From Pseudomonas marginalis (GTDB taxonomy: Bacteria; Pseudomonadota; Gammaproteobacteria; Pseudomonadales; Pseudomonadaceae), in the NCBI RefSeq assembly GCF_024169655.1, contig NZ_JALJWV010000001.1:253001-317000 (forward strand): a stretch of DNA of 64,000 nucleotides. The letters are read 5' to 3'. The notes under the pieces were generated by a model that had not been told where the DNA came from, searched no databases, and saw only the letters and a list, made by a program, of their open reading frames with translations. A program made the position numbers and the translations under genes. The stretch's first letter is position 1. Each line of letters opens with the position of its first letter. This document shows, piece by piece, positions 7,016-19,077 of the stretch.

Positions 7016-8452
7016 TCAGCCCTCGTCCCCGTCGTCATCATCCCCGCCATCCACCTTCATCCCCAGTTCCTTGATCTTGCGCGTCAGGGTATTGCGGCCC
7101 CAACCCAGCAGCACGGCGGCATCGCGGCGGCGGCCGGCGGTGTGCTTGAGGGCGGTTTCGATCATGATCCGCTCGAAGGCCGGCACGGCGCTGTCCAGCA
7201 AGTTCGACTGGCCGCGTGCCAGGGCCTGGTCGGCCCATTGGCGCAGCGCCTGTTCCCAGTTGGTCACGGGCGCCGAGTCCTGCGGCAGGCTGAGCAATTC
7301 CGGCGGCAGGTCGCCGATATGCACTTCGCGCCCGGACGCCATCACCGTGATCCAGCGGCAGGTGTTCTCCAACTGGCGCACGTTGCCGGGCCATGGCAGG
7401 TTTTTCAGGTATTCCTCGGTCTCGCTTTTCAGCAGCTTCGGCTCGACGGCCAGCTCCTGCGCAGCGCGGCTGAGGAAGTGGCGCGCGAGGGTCGGGATGT
7501 CTTCGCGACGGTCCGACATGCGCGGGATGTGGATGCGGATCACGTTGAGGCGGTGAAACAAGTCCTCACGGAACTTGCCCGCATGCACCAGGGTTTCCAG
7601 GTTCTGGTGAGTTGCGGCGATGATGCGCACGTCGACCTTGACCGGCGTATGCCCGCCCACACGGTAGAACTCGCCGTCCGCCAGTACGCGCAGCAAGCGG
7701 GTCTGGGTATCGGCCGGCATGTCGCCGATTTCATCGAGAAACAGTGTGCCGCCGTCCGCTTGTTCAAAGCGCCCGCGTCGCAGGTTGGCCGCGCCGGTGA
7801 AGGCACCTTTCTCGTGGCCGAACAGCTCGGATTCCATCAAGTCCTTGGGAATCGCCGCCATGTTCAGTGCGATAAACGGCGACGCCGCCCGTGGGCTGTG
7901 GCGGTGCAGGGCGTGGGCCACCAGTTCTTTACCGGTGCCCGACTCGCCATTGATCAGCACGGTGATGTTGGAGTGGCTCAAGCGCCCGATGGCGCGAAAC
8001 ACTTCCTGCATCGCCGGCGCTTCACCGATGATTTCCGGGGTGCGGGTCAGGGCGGGCGGGGCTTCCTGGTTCTGCTGTTCCTGGGCGTGCTGGTTGGCGC
8101 GCTTGACCAGCGCCACCGCTTCGTCCACGTCGAACGGCTTGGGCAGGTATTCAAACGCACCGCCCTGATAGGACGCCACAGCGCTGTCCAGGTCCGAGTG
8201 CGCGGTCATGATGATCACCGGCAGGCGCGGGTGCTGCTCGCGAATCCGTGCCAGCAGGTCCAGGCCGCTGGCACCGGGCATGCGGATGTCGGAGATGATC
8301 ACGTCGGGCTGCTGGCGCGCCAGGCGGCTCATCACCCCGTCAGCGCTGTCGAAGCTCTGGGTGGTCATGCCTTCCTGTTGCAGGGCTTTCTCGAGGACCC
8401 AGCGGATAGAACGGTCGTCATCGACGATCCAGACAGTTTCACTACGGCTCAT
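7016..8452 (-). CDS. ntrC: Nitrogen regulator NtrC (GlnG), sigma-54 activator
   Basis: Response regulator that activates sigma-54 promoters of nitrogen-assimilation genes when phosphorylated by NtrB. The 478-residue product has a receiver domain (about 1-120, with DDDRSIRWVLEKAL and phospho-acceptor Asp54 in IISDIRMPG). Next comes an AAA+ domain with Walker A GESGTGKE, the sigma-54 contact loop GAFTGA and Walker B LFLDEIGDMP. A Fis-type helix-turn-helix closes the protein (AAVLLGWGRNTLTRKIKELG). It overlaps the end of ntrB by 4 bases (ATGA), so translation is probably coupled. Confidence 0.98.
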   Translation of the reverse strand: MSRSETVWIVDDDRSIRWVLEKALQQEGMTTQSFDSADGVMSRLARQQPDVIISDIRMPGASGLDLLARIREQHPRLPVIIMTAHSDLDSAVASYQGGAFEYLPKPFDVDEAVALVKRANQHAQEQQNQEAPPALTRTPEIIGEAPAMQEVFRAIGRLSHSNITVLINGESGTGKELVAHALHRHSPRAASPFIALNMAAIPKDLMESELFGHEKGAFTGAANLRRGRFEQADGGTLFLDEIGDMPADTQTRLLRVLADGEFYRVGGHTPVKVDVRIIAATHQNLETLVHAGKFREDLFHRLNVIRIHIPRMSDRREDIPTLARHFLSRAAQELAVEPKLLKSETEEYLKNLPWPGNVRQLENTCRWITVMASGREVHIGDLPPELLSLPQDSAPVTNWEQALRQWADQALARGQSNLLDSAVPAFERIMIETALKHTAGRRRDAAVLLGWGRNTLTRKIKELGMKVDGGDDDDGDEG

Positions 8453-9534
8453 GTCGATGGGGCTCCTTGTTCCAGAGGCAGAAAGATCGAGAACGTGGTG
8501 TGGCCAGGATGGCTCTCACATTCGATCAGACCCTGGTGCTGGCTGATGATGTTCTGGGTAATGGCCAGGCCCAGCCCGGTACCGTCCGGGCGGCCGCTGA
8601 CCATGGGAAAGAAAATGGTTTCCTGCAGTTCTGCTGGAATGCCCGGGCCGTTGTCGGTGATTTCGACTTTGGTTACCAGGCGATGGCGCACGTGGCCGAT
8701 GGTGAACTGGCGCAAGGCGCGGGTGCGCAGGCTGATGCGGCCCAGGCGCAGCTCGTTCTGGCTGCTGATGGCCTGCATGGCGTTGCGCACGATATTGAGT
8801 ACCGCCTGGATCATCTGCTCGCGGTCGATCAACACGTCGGGAATGCTTGGGTCATAGTCGCGCACCAAGGTGATGCAGCCTTGGCTTTCAGCCTCGACCA
8901 GTTGGCAGACACGCTCCAGCACCTCATGCACGTTGGTCATCGCCAGCGCCGGCAGCTTGTTGGAGCCGAGCATGCGGTCCACCAGGTTACGCAGGCGGTC
9001 GGCCTCTTCGATGATGACGTTGGTGTAGTCCTTGAGGTGCTCGTCCGGCAGCTCGCGCGCCAGCAACTGCGCTGCGCCGCGAATCCCGCCCAGCGGGTTC
9101 TTGATCTCGTGGGCCAGGCCGCGCACCAGCATCTTGCTGGTCTCCTGCTTGGACAGCTGCGCTTCTTCCTTGGTGATACGCAGCAGGCGGTCACGCGGGT
9201 GGACTTCGAGCAGCAGCAGGGTGCTGCCGTTGCTCAGGATCGGGGTCACGGCGTAGTCGACGGTCAGGGTCTGGCCGGTCAGGGCGGTGAGCATCGCTTC
9301 GCGCTTGGTGAACGGGTGTGCCTGCTCCACCGCCTGGCGCAACGAGCTCAAGGCTTCGGCCGACTCGGTGAACAATTCGCTGATGAACTGCCCATGGCTG
9401 CGCTGGCCGCTGATGGCCAGGAGCATCTCTGCCGCCGGGTTCATGTACTCAAGGCGCAGGTCGTCATTGAGCAGGATGGTCGCGGTGGTCAGGTTGTCGA
9501 GTAACAAACGGTGCAGTGCATCGCTGATGGTCAT
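8449..9534 (-). CDS. ntrB: Nitrogen sensor histidine kinase/phosphatase NtrB (GlnL)
   Basis: Cytoplasmic sensor that phosphorylates or dephosphorylates NtrC depending on the PII protein. The 361-residue product has a PAS domain (about 10-110) and the dimerisation/phospho-acceptor helix LAHEIKNPLGGIRGAAQLL. A HATPase domain follows (N box NIVRNAMQA, G boxes DNGPGIP and GTGLGLAI). There is no membrane segment, as expected for NtrB. It forms an operon with ntrC. Two NtrC-like boxes lie about 170-210 bases upstream, suggesting autoregulation. Confidence 0.97.
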   Translation of the reverse strand: MTISDALHRLLLDNLTTATILLNDDLRLEYMNPAAEMLLAISGQRSHGQFISELFTESAEALSSLRQAVEQAHPFTKREAMLTALTGQTLTVDYAVTPILSNGSTLLLLEVHPRDRLLRITKEEAQLSKQETSKMLVRGLAHEIKNPLGGIRGAAQLLARELPDEHLKDYTNVIIEEADRLRNLVDRMLGSNKLPALAMTNVHEVLERVCQLVEAESQGCITLVRDYDPSIPDVLIDREQMIQAVLNIVRNAMQAISSQNELRLGRISLRTRALRQFTIGHVRHRLVTKVEITDNGPGIPAELQETIFFPMVSGRPDGTGLGLAITQNIISQHQGLIECESHPGHTTFSIFLPLEQGAPST

Positions 9535-9692
9535 CAGGACCTCTTTTGGAGCAAGGCGCGGGCTTGAGGCACACGCTGATACAAGGAAAATGCAAAAACC
9601 AAACCAAGGCTCCGAAAAGAAGCGTTTAAGCCCTGAAATAGGGGTTTAAGGCGCGAAACTGTGGCGTTCTGCCAGCTTCATCGGGAAGTTTC

Positions 9693-9707
9693 GAACCAAA
9701 ATGGGCT
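9693..9707. promoter_or_regulatory. Putative NtrC-binding site 1 upstream of ntrBC
   Basis: GAACCAAAATGGGCT matches 11 of 15 positions of GCACCAAAATGGTGC, including the whole centre ACCAAAATGG. It lies 160 bases upstream of the ntrB start and 42 bases (four helical turns, centre to centre) from the second site. Confidence 0.5.
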
Positions 9708-9734
9708 GGGTCGGTGGGAAGGGTGCAAGCTGTC

Positions 9735-9749
9735 GCACCAATATAGTGC
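9735..9749. promoter_or_regulatory. Putative NtrC-binding site 2 upstream of ntrBC
   Basis: GCACCAATATAGTGC is a dyad matching 13 of 15 positions of GCACCAAAATGGTGC. With flanks it reads CGCACCAATATAGTGCG, almost the complement of the upstream NtrC site of E. coli glnAp2 as I remember it. The gap 9535-9846 otherwise holds only a short hairpin (about 9624-9648) and a collapsed REP. Confidence 0.68.
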
Positions 9750-9794
9750 GATTTTGTGACGCTTGCTCAGGACGTGCCGAATTCACACAAATCA

Positions 9795-9828
9795 AATGTG
9801 GGAGGGGGATTGCCTCCTCCCACATTTT
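9795..9828. repeat. Collapsed REP palindrome
   Basis: AAATGTGGGAGG and CCTCCCACATTT arms around a short loop form a perfect palindrome followed by T residues. It looks like a type 1 REP pair that lost its spacer and inner arms. It lies just downstream of the chorismate mutase gene and may act as its terminator. Confidence 0.7.
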
Positions 9829-9846
9829 TGGATCGGGTTCACCGTT

Positions 9847-10383
9847 TTAGTTTTTGTAGATACACAGCTCGGCGGTCGCGCGGATCATCGCCAACTGCTG
9901 CATCGGCTCATTGCGCGGCTCATGCACCGCCTCGGCCAGCCATTGCGGGCACTGTGGGTCGGTGCGCTGTGGGCTGAAGTCGGCCAACTGCTGCAGCAGG
10001 CGTTTTTGCAGTTGGTCCAGTTGCGGGCGAATCTGCTTGACCAGGTCCGGGCGCGGATCGTCGGGGGCCTTGCCCTGGAACTGCCAGTCGGACAGATGGG
10101 CGTACTGCACCAATTTGTTCGCTTCGATCTGCGCCGAGAAAAATTGTTCGGCAGTGGCGGGGTCCAGCTTGTAGCTCGGTGCCAGGGCGACGACGCTGGC
10201 GATTACCTCTTGCTCGCGTTTCTTGTCTTCTACGGGCTTGTGGCTGTCCCACTTGCTCAGGGCGACCTGGTCGGCGATCGCCAGGCGTTCGGCGATGCTG
10301 TTGAGTAAAGGTTCGAGGCTGGGCGGCGCAGCGCTCGCACTGGCGCTGACGAATAACAGAGCGAACACAAGTCGACGGTTCAA
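9847..10383 (-). CDS. Secreted (periplasmic) chorismate mutase, AroQ-gamma type
   Basis: Converts chorismate to prephenate outside the cytoplasm. The 178-residue product has a signal peptide (MNRRLVFALLFVSASASA). An all-helical AroQ domain follows, with the active-site pattern R-LAIADQVALSKWD-PVEDKKREQEVI (residues about 32-62). A C-terminal extension carries a pair of cysteines (in DPQCPQW and AELCIYK) that could form a disulfide, as in the secreted gamma class. It lies alone between ntrB and glnA, with REP elements on both sides. What it does in the periplasm is not known from the sequence. Confidence 0.85.
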   Translation of the reverse strand: MNRRLVFALLFVSASASAAPPSLEPLLNSIAERLAIADQVALSKWDSHKPVEDKKREQEVIASVVALAPSYKLDPATAEQFFSAQIEANKLVQYAHLSDWQFQGKAPDDPRPDLVKQIRPQLDQLQKRLLQQLADFSPQRTDPQCPQWLAEAVHEPRNEPMQQLAMIRATAELCIYKN

Positions 10384-10394
10384 TGCTGATCTCC

Positions 10395-10486
10395 TTGTGG
10401 GAGGGGGCTTGCCCCCGATAGCAGAGTGTCAGTCAGCACTGGTATCAACTGATCCACGGCTATCGGGAGCACGCTCCCTCCCACCT
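10395..10486. repeat. REP pair (type 1, diverged)
   Basis: Inverted pair with a standard left arm and a diverged right arm (CTATCGGGAGCACGCTCCCTCCCAC). It lies between glnA and the chorismate mutase gene, 12 bases upstream of the latter's start codon. It therefore occupies what would be its promoter or leader region. Confidence 0.85.
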
Positions 10487-10532
10487 TTTTGATTGGGTTT
10501 GCAGGTGCGGAATTGTGTAATTCCCGGGCAAA

Positions 10533-10560
10533 AAAAAGACCTCCCGAAGGAGGTCTTTTT
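10533..10560 (-). terminator. Rho-independent terminator of glnA
   Basis: Stem AAAGACCTCC/GGAGGTCTTT with a 4-base loop; on the minus strand it is followed by a T run. It lies 32 bases after the glnA stop codon. Confidence 0.88.
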
Positions 10561-10591
10561 CGATCACGCCACGTTAAGCGACGCTACCGGA

Positions 10592-11998
10592 TCAGCAGCT
10601 GTAGTACAGCTCGTATTCCAGTGGGTGTACGAAGGTACGCACCTTGATTTCTTCTGCGCTTTTCAGCTCGATGTAGGCATCGATGAAGTCGTCGCTGAAC
10701 ACGCCGCCTTTGGTCAGGAACGCACGGCCCTTGTCCAGCTCTTCCAGGGCTTCTTTCAGGCTGCCGCACACTTGTGGGATCTCTTTGGCCTCTTCAGGCG
10801 GCAGGTCGTACAAGTTTTTGTCGGCGGCGTCGCCTGGGTGAATCTTGTTCTGGATGCCGTCCAGGCCAGCCATCAACAGTGCAGCGAAGCCCAGGTACGG
10901 GTTGGCTGCTGGATCCGGGAAGCGGGCTTCGATACGGCGAGCGCGTGGGCTGGACACGTAAGGAATACGGATCGAAGCGGAGCGGTTACGTGCCGAGTAG
11001 GCCAGCATTACCGGTGCTTCGAAACCTGGGACCAGACGCTTGTAGGAGTTGGTCGACGGGTTGGTGAAGCCGTTCAGGGCCTTACCGTGCTTGATGATAC
11101 CGCCGATGAAGTACAGGGCAGTGTCGGACAGGCCGGCATAACCTTCGCCAGCGAAGGTGTTCTTGCCATCTTTGGCGATGGACAGGTGAACGTGCATACC
11201 CGAACCGTTATCGCCGTACAGTGGCTTAGGCATGAAGGTAGCGGTACGGCCGTAGGCAACGGCAGTGTTGTGTACGCAGTACTTCAGGGTCTGAACTTCG
11301 TCAGCCTTGGCTACCAGGGTGTTGAACTTCACACCGATTTCGTTCTGGCCGGCAGTGGCCACTTCGTGGTGGTGTACTTCGATGACCAGACCCATGTCTT
11401 CCATGGCGTTGCACATGGAGGTACGGATTTCGTGGTCGTGGTCGAATGGTGGAACCGGGAAGTAACCGCCTTTGATACCTGGACGGTGGCCATGGTTGCC
11501 GCCTTCAACGTCCTGGTCGGACATCCACGAACCTTGTTCGGAGTAGATCTTGAACATGGAGCCGGAGATGTCGGACTTGAACTTCACTTCGTCGAAGATG
11601 AAGAATTCTGGTTCCGGGCCTACGAATACGGTGTCGCCGATACCGGTCGACTTCAGGTATTCCTCGGCACGCTTGGCGATCGCACGTGGGTCGCGGTCGT
11701 AGCCTTGCATGGTCGAAGGCTCGATCACGTCGCAGACGATGATCAGGGTTGGCTCTTCGGTGAACGGGTCCAGCACGGCAGTGCTGTCGTCCGGCATCAG
11801 GATCATGTCGGAAGCTTCGATGCCTTTCCAGCCGGCAATGGAGGAACCGTCGAACATTTTGCCTTCTTCGAAGAACGCGTCATCCAGCGCGTCGCGAGCC
11901 GGCATGGTCACGTGGTGCTGAGTGCCTTTTGTGTCCGTGAAGCGCAGATCAATCCATTTAACGTCATGATCTTTGATGAGTTGAACCGACTTCGACAT
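10592..11998 (-). CDS. glnA: Type I glutamine synthetase
   Basis: Makes glutamine from glutamate, ammonia and ATP; it is the main ammonia-assimilating enzyme and is controlled by adenylylation. The 468-residue product shows the family signatures: [19 protein letters not shown], the ATP-binding [34 protein letters not shown] and the adenylylation loop [16 protein letters not shown] with the target Tyr. ATG 11998 has a strong ribosome site (CCGGAGGACACC). Upstream codons in the frame are not used. A sigma-54 promoter and three NtrC-like boxes lie upstream. Confidence 0.99.
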   Translation of the reverse strand: MSKSVQLIKDHDVKWIDLRFTDTKGTQHHVTMPARDALDDAFFEEGKMFDGSSIAGWKGIEASDMILMPDDSTAVLDPFTEEPTLIIVCDVIEPSTMQGYDRDPRAIAKRAEEYLKSTGIGDTVFVGPEPEFFIFDEVKFKSDISGSMFKIYSEQGSWMSDQDVEGGNHGHRPGIKGGYFPVPPFDHDHEIRTSMCNAMEDMGLVIEVHHHEVATAGQNEIGVKFNTLVAKADEVQTLKYCVHNTAVAYGRTATFMPKPLYGDNGSGMHVHLSIAKDGKNTFAGEGYAGLSDTALYFIGGIIKHGKALNGFTNPSTNSYKRLVPGFEAPVMLAYSARNRSASIRIPYVSSPRARRIEARFPDPAANPYLGFAALLMAGLDGIQNKIHPGDAADKNLYDLPPEEAKEIPQVCGSLKEALEELDKGRAFLTKGGVFSDDFIDAYIELKSAEEIKVRTFVHPLEYELYYSC

Positions 11999-12100
11999 GG
12001 TGTCCTCCGGGGTGGCTTCGGGCTGGGTAGTGGAGTTAGCCCTTAGAATGTGGGTGATGCCGGCGCGGATAGTCCGCCATGGCAACCTGCCTCACAAGAG

Positions 12101-12116
12101 AGCAAATTGCATGCCA
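12101..12116 (-). promoter_or_regulatory. Sigma-54 (-24/-12) promoter of glnA
   Basis: On the minus strand the sequence is TGGCATGCAATTTGCT. It fits TGGCAYG-N4-TTGCT exactly, with correct GG/GC spacing. The predicted start is about 12090, giving a leader of about 90 bases. Confidence 0.85.
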
Positions 12117-12149
12117 GTGCGCCAACATGGCTTTTTTGCGTCAAAATGG

Positions 12150-12235
12150 CCCCTATAAAGGTGCAAACCGCTGAAACGGAATAAATAACGCACTGCAATG
12201 TGGCGTCGCTTTGCGTGAATGACCTGTTTTGGTGC
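12150..12235. promoter_or_regulatory. Cluster of three NtrC-like boxes upstream of glnA
   Basis: Boxes CCCCTATAAAGGTGC (12150-12164), GCACTGCAATGTGGC (12190-12204) and GACCTGTTTTGGTGC (12221-12235) each match 10-11 of 15 positions of the NtrC dyad. Their centres are about -67, -107 and -138 from the predicted start. The last two agree with the -108 and -140 enhancer sites known at E. coli glnAp2. Each box alone is weak; the spacing is what supports the call. The rest of the gap 11999-12332 holds the thiI promoter region. Confidence 0.55.
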
Positions 12236-12284
12236 GTTGCGTCGGCGATGCATATTAACTGGTTAAACCTTGAGCGATTTCCGC

Positions 12285-12290
12285 TATAAT
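12285..12290 (+). promoter_or_regulatory. Putative sigma-70 -10 element of thiI
   Basis: A perfect TATAAT lies 42 bases upstream of the thiI ATG. The best -35 candidate, TTAAAC at 12263-12268 (16-base spacer), is weak. Confidence 0.5.
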
Positions 12291-12332
12291 CCGCGCCCCC
12301 CTTTTTCGGCAGGCCCGGCGCGCGCTGTTTCC

Positions 12333-13787
12333 ATGAAATTAATCGTTAAAGTCTTCCCCGAGATCACCATCAAAAGCCGACCGGTACGGATGCGTTTCAT
12401 CCGTCAGTTGGCCAAGAACATCCGTACCGTGCTCCGCGATCTGGACCCGGCGGTGGTGGTGAGCGGTGTGTGGGACAATCTCGAGCTGGAAACCCGTGTC
12501 ACCGACGCCAAGGCCTTGAAGGATATGACCGAACGCCTGAGCTGCATGCCGGGTATCGCGCATTTCCTGCAGGTGGACGAGTACCCGCTGGGCGACTTCG
12601 ACGACATTACCGAAAAGTGCAAACAACACTTCGGCAGTGAGCTGGAAGGCAAGATTTTTTCGGTGCGTTGCAAGCGTGCCGGCAAGCATCCGTTCAGCTC
12701 CATGGATGTGGAAAAATACGTCGGCAGCAAGCTGCGTCGCGAGTGCGGCGCCGCCGGAATTTCCCTCAAAGCGCCGCAAATTGAAGTGCGCATGGAAATT
12801 CGCGACCAACGGTTGTTTGTGATCCACAGCCAGCACAATAGCATCGGCGGCTACCCGCTGGGCGCCCTGGAACAGACCCTGGTATTGATGTCCGGCGGTT
12901 TCGATTCCACGGTGGCGGCCTACCAGATCATGCGCCGCGGCCTGATGAGCCACTTCTGCTTCTTTAACCTGGGCGGGCGTGCACACGAATTGGGCGTGAT
13001 GGAAGTCGCGCACTATATCTGGAAGAAGTACGGCAGCTCCCAACGCGTGCTGTTTGTCAGCGTGCCGTTCGAGGAAGTGCTGGGCGAAATTCTCGGTAAA
13101 GTCGATAACAGTCATATGGGCGTAGTATTGAAGCGTATGATGTTGCGCGCGGCGTCCCGAATTGCCGATCAACTGCAGATCGACGCGCTGGTGACCGGCG
13201 AAGCGATTTCCCAGGTGTCCAGCCAAACGCTGCCGAACCTGTCGCTGATCGACTGCGTTACCGAGAAGCTGGTGCTGCGCCCGCTGATCGCCAGCCACAA
13301 GCAGGACATCATCGACCTGGCAGAACAGATCGGCACCGCCGACTTTGCCAAGCACATGCCTGAATATTGCGGGGTCATTTCGGTGAACCCCAAGACCCAC
13401 GCCAAGCGCAACCGCGTGGAGTATGAAGAACAACAGTTTGATATGGCGATTCTGGAGCGTGCGCTCGAGAACGCCAAACTGGTCCCGATCGATCGTGTCA
13501 TCGACGAGTTGGGCCAGGATGTGCAGATCGAAGAAGTCAGCGAAGCCCTGGCCGGTCAGATCATCATCGACATCCGTCACCCGGATGCCGCTGAAGACGA
13601 GCCGCTGGAAATCGCTGGCATCGACGTACAAACGCTGCCGTTTTATGCATTGAACGCGCGTTTCAAGGAACTGGATAACAGCCGTCAGTACCTGCTGTAT
13701 TGCGACAAAGGCGTGATGAGTCGCCTGCATGCCCACCATTTGCTCAGTGAGGGGCATGCCAATGTGCGCGTTTATCGACCGAGCTAA
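12333..13787 (+). CDS. thiI: tRNA 4-thiouridine sulfurtransferase ThiI with rhodanese domain
   Basis: Uses ATP and rhodanese-bound persulfide to make 4-thiouridine at position 8 of tRNA; it also feeds sulfur to thiazole synthesis in enterobacteria. The 484-residue product has the N-terminal ferredoxin-like/THUMP region (about 1-165). The PP-loop ATPase contains [14 protein letters not shown]. The C-terminal rhodanese domain (about 400-484) carries the active Cys in [14 protein letters not shown] 12333 begins the conserved [15 protein letters not shown]; 21 upstream codons in the frame are excluded. It is divergent from glnA and followed by typA. Confidence 0.96.
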   Translation: MKLIVKVFPEITIKSRPVRMRFIRQLAKNIRTVLRDLDPAVVVSGVWDNLELETRVTDAKALKDMTERLSCMPGIAHFLQVDEYPLGDFDDITEKCKQHFGSELEGKIFSVRCKRAGKHPFSSMDVEKYVGSKLRRECGAAGISLKAPQIEVRMEIRDQRLFVIHSQHNSIGGYPLGALEQTLVLMSGGFDSTVAAYQIMRRGLMSHFCFFNLGGRAHELGVMEVAHYIWKKYGSSQRVLFVSVPFEEVLGEILGKVDNSHMGVVLKRMMLRAASRIADQLQIDALVTGEAISQVSSQTLPNLSLIDCVTEKLVLRPLIASHKQDIIDLAEQIGTADFAKHMPEYCGVISVNPKTHAKRNRVEYEEQQFDMAILERALENAKLVPIDRVIDELGQDVQIEEVSEALAGQIIIDIRHPDAAEDEPLEIAGIDVQTLPFYALNARFKELDNSRQYLLYCDKGVMSRLHAHHLLSEGHANVRVYRPS

Positions 13788-13926
13788 GAGCCCGGGGCTG
13801 TATGCCTGTGGCCTGCGTCACCGGCCCCCCGACTCTGCCGTCAAGCTGTAACGGCAAGGCCTGACTCTACTGTTAATCGCTGCCACGACCTGTCAGCACA
13901 CCGAATCCTCTGATCGAGATACACAA

Positions 13927-15747
13927 GTGATCGAAAATCTACGTAACATCGCCATCATTGCTCACGTTGACCATGGTAAAACCACCCTGGTAGACAAACT
14001 CTTGCGTCAATCCGGCACCCTGGAGCGCAACGAGCTCAACGACGAGCGCGTGATGGACTCCAACGACCAGGAGAAAGAGCGCGGTATTACCATCCTGGCT
14101 AAAAACACCGCTATCAACTGGAACGGCTACCACATCAACATCGTGGACACCCCGGGCCACGCCGACTTCGGCGGCGAAGTAGAACGCGTAATGTCGATGG
14201 TTGACTCCGTTCTGCTGCTGGTTGACGCTCAAGACGGCCCTATGCCGCAAACCCGTTTCGTGACCAAGAAGGCTTTCGAAGCCGGCCTGCGTCCGATCGT
14301 GTGCATCAACAAGGTTGACCGTCCAGGCGCGCGTCCGGACTGGGTTCTGGACCAGATCTTCGATCTGTTCGACAACCTGGGTGCTACCGAAGAACAACTG
14401 GACTTCCAGGTGATCTACGCTTCGGCCCTGAACGGTATTGCCGGTCTGGAACACACCGCCATGGCGGAAGACATGACCCCGCTGTACCAGGCGATCGTTG
14501 ACCACGTTCCACCACCGAAGGTTGACCGTGACGGTCCGTTCCAGATGCAAATCTCGGCACTGGACTACAACAGCTTCCTGGGTGTTATCGGCGTTGGCCG
14601 TATCGCTCGTGGTAGCGTCAAGCCGAACACCCCGGTTGTCGCTATCGGCGCCGACGGCAAGAAACGCAACGGTCGTATCCTGAAGCTGATGGGTCACCAC
14701 GGCCTGCACCGTATCGACGTTGAAGAAGCGTTCGCCGGCGACATCGTGTGCGTCAGCGGTATGGACTCGCTGTTCATCTCCGACACCCTGTGCCAGCCGG
14801 ACACTGTCGAGGCGATGAAGCCTCTGACCGTTGACGAGCCAACCGTTTCCATGACCTTCCAGGTAAACGACTCGCCTTTCTGCGGTAAAGAAGGCAAGTT
14901 CGTGACTTCCCGTAACATCAAGGAACGTCTGGACAAAGAGCTGCTGTACAACGTGGCACTGCGCGTTGAAGAAGGCGACTCGGCTGACAAGTTCAAGGTT
15001 TCCGGCCGTGGTGAGCTGCACCTCTCGGTACTGATCGAAACCATGCGTCGCGAAGGCTTCGAAATGGGCGTTGGTCGTCCTGAAGTGATCATCCGTACTG
15101 TTGACGGCGTGAAGCAGGAACCGTTCGAAAACGTCACCATCGACACCCCTGAAGAATCCCAGGGCAAGGTCATGGAAGAGATGGGCCTGCGTAAGGGCGA
15201 CCTGACCAACATGGTGCCGGATGGCAAAGGCCGTGTGCGTCTGGAATACAACATCCCTGCTCGTGGTCTGATCGGTTTCCGTAACCAGTTCCTGACCCTG
15301 ACCAACGGTGCTGGCATCCTGACCTCGATCTTCGATCGCTACGACACCATGAAGTCCGGCGACATGTCCGGCCGTCAGAACGGTGTTCTGGTTTCGGTTG
15401 AAACCGGCAAGGCGCTGACCTACTCCCTGGAAACCCTCCAGGCGCGTGGCAAGCTGTTCGTTGAACACGGTCAAGAGATCTACAACGGTCAGATCGTGGG
15501 TCTGAACAGCCGTGACAACGACATGGGCGTCAACCCAACCAAAGGCAAGAAGCTCGACAACATGCGTGCTTCGGGTAAAGACGAAACCATCGCTCTGGTT
15601 CCACCGGTGAAGTTCACCCTGGAACAGGCTCTGGAATTCATCCAGGACGACGAGCTGTGCGAAGTCACGCCTAAGTCGATCCGCCTGCGTAAGAAGATCC
15701 TGGACGAAGGCGAGCGTACCCGCGCTGCCAAGAAAGCCAAGAACTGA
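13927..15747 (+). CDS. typA: Translational GTPase TypA/BipA
   Basis: Ribosome-associated GTPase needed for growth under stress and low temperature. The 606-residue product has an EF-G-like GTPase domain with P loop [10 protein letters not shown], switch [14 protein letters not shown] and NKVD. Translation-factor domains II, III and V and the TypA-specific C-terminal domain (ending [21 protein letters not shown]) follow. The start is GTG 13927 ([11 protein letters not shown]), which begins the conserved N-terminus. A strong terminator follows the gene. Confidence 0.97.
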   Translation: MIENLRNIAIIAHVDHGKTTLVDKLLRQSGTLERNELNDERVMDSNDQEKERGITILAKNTAINWNGYHINIVDTPGHADFGGEVERVMSMVDSVLLLVDAQDGPMPQTRFVTKKAFEAGLRPIVCINKVDRPGARPDWVLDQIFDLFDNLGATEEQLDFQVIYASALNGIAGLEHTAMAEDMTPLYQAIVDHVPPPKVDRDGPFQMQISALDYNSFLGVIGVGRIARGSVKPNTPVVAIGADGKKRNGRILKLMGHHGLHRIDVEEAFAGDIVCVSGMDSLFISDTLCQPDTVEAMKPLTVDEPTVSMTFQVNDSPFCGKEGKFVTSRNIKERLDKELLYNVALRVEEGDSADKFKVSGRGELHLSVLIETMRREGFEMGVGRPEVIIRTVDGVKQEPFENVTIDTPEESQGKVMEEMGLRKGDLTNMVPDGKGRVRLEYNIPARGLIGFRNQFLTLTNGAGILTSIFDRYDTMKSGDMSGRQNGVLVSVETGKALTYSLETLQARGKLFVEHGQEIYNGQIVGLNSRDNDMGVNPTKGKKLDNMRASGKDETIALVPPVKFTLEQALEFIQDDELCEVTPKSIRLRKKILDEGERTRAAKKAKN

Positions 15748-15765
15748 GTTAACTCAGGCTGAATG

Positions 15766-15803
15766 AAAAACGCCCCCGGTCGAAAGGCCGGGGGCGTTTT
15801 TTT
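15766..15803 (+). terminator. Rho-independent terminator of typA
   Basis: Stem AACGCCCCCGG/CCGGGGGCGTT with a short loop and a run of seven T (15797-15803). It lies 20 bases after the typA stop. Confidence 0.93.
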
Positions 15804-15835
15804 ATGTCTGCAGGTTTTGTGCTGAATGTACCGGC

Positions 15836-15913
15836 CCTATCGGGGGCAAGCCCCCTCCCACAGTTTGATTTGTGAACACATTTCAAAATGTGGGAGGGGG
15901 CTTGCCCCCGATG
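15836..15913. repeat. REP pair (type 1, outward orientation)
   Basis: Here the two units are arranged with their ATCGGGGGCAAGC ends outward and the CCCACA ends facing each other across about 25 bases. This is the opposite of most other pairs in the window. It lies between typA and the convergent ykgJ-like gene. Confidence 0.88.
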
Positions 15914-15942
15914 AGGCCCTTAAGAACACTACAAAAACCGGA

Positions 15943-16377
15943 TCAGAACTTATCGAGAGTCTTGAAATGGGTCTCGCGCACCACTTCCTTCGGCTTGTAC
16001 GCGCAATACCCCGGCCGTGGGCCGATTTTCGGGTGGTTGCGGCAGGTATCCGGGCGCTTGTCATAAATAGTGCAGAAGCGCGTCTTACGATCCAGGTACA
16101 GGCAGTCGTTGTTGCTCATGCGCTGCAGGGTGAAGATCTCGGATTTGCTGTTGTAGCGCTCGACGATGCCTTCCTTCTGCAAGCGCTTGGCGATGTTCTT
16201 CGCCGGGTCGCCACGCTCGAATTCATCGACGATGCCAATGCGGATCAAGTCTTTGATCTTCACTTCGACCGGCAGCGTGCAGCAACTGGACACGCAGCCC
16301 CCGCACATGTGGGCGGAATATTTCTGCCAGGTCTCGAGACGGTCGAGTTCCGCGGCGGCGATCAGTTGAGGCTTCAT
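15943..16377 (-). CDS. YkgJ family cysteine-cluster protein
   Basis: The 144-residue protein has eight cysteines in the pattern typical of the YkgJ/zinc- or iron-chelating family: CGGCVSSCC (about residues 25-33), then NDCLYLD, RFCTIY, PDTCRNHP and GYCAYKP. Such clusters probably bind a metal or an Fe-S cluster. The substrate and role are unknown. The ATG at 16377 gives the usual N-terminus MKPQLIAAAELDRLETWQKYSAHM. It is a single gene between typA and glgP, read toward typA. Confidence 0.85.
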   Translation of the reverse strand: MKPQLIAAAELDRLETWQKYSAHMCGGCVSSCCTLPVEVKIKDLIRIGIVDEFERGDPAKNIAKRLQKEGIVERYNSKSEIFTLQRMSNNDCLYLDRKTRFCTIYDKRPDTCRNHPKIGPRPGYCAYKPKEVVRETHFKTLDKF

Positions 16378-16613
16378 CAGGGTTCCAAGGTGGGGCGGTA
16401 TCCGGGCGCGCGATCATACCGGGATTGATGGTTTTTTGAACAATATTTTCGGGTTTTCAGCTGGAAGGCCAATCGAATGATGATCGGGCACGACCCCTGC
16501 ATTAAATTTATGCAAAGGTGAATGAGTTAAAAAACTGCCGAACCAGAGCGTCGACCGTCTGTCAGACCGACTAGTCTCTAGCAACTCCTTCAATCTCGCC
16601 CGAGGTCGCACCG

Positions 16614-19064
<2,451 letters not shown>

Positions 19065-19077
19065 GCCCCCAAAACCA

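Noticed and set aside
6598..7074. Plus-strand open frames covering the nrsZ promoter and REP
   Set aside because: They translate through the terminator hairpin and the REP pair; the DNA is better explained by RNA and regulatory features.
13939..15474. 511-codon minus-strand open frame opposite typA
   Set aside because: Shadow of typA; no ribosome site or recognisable domain.
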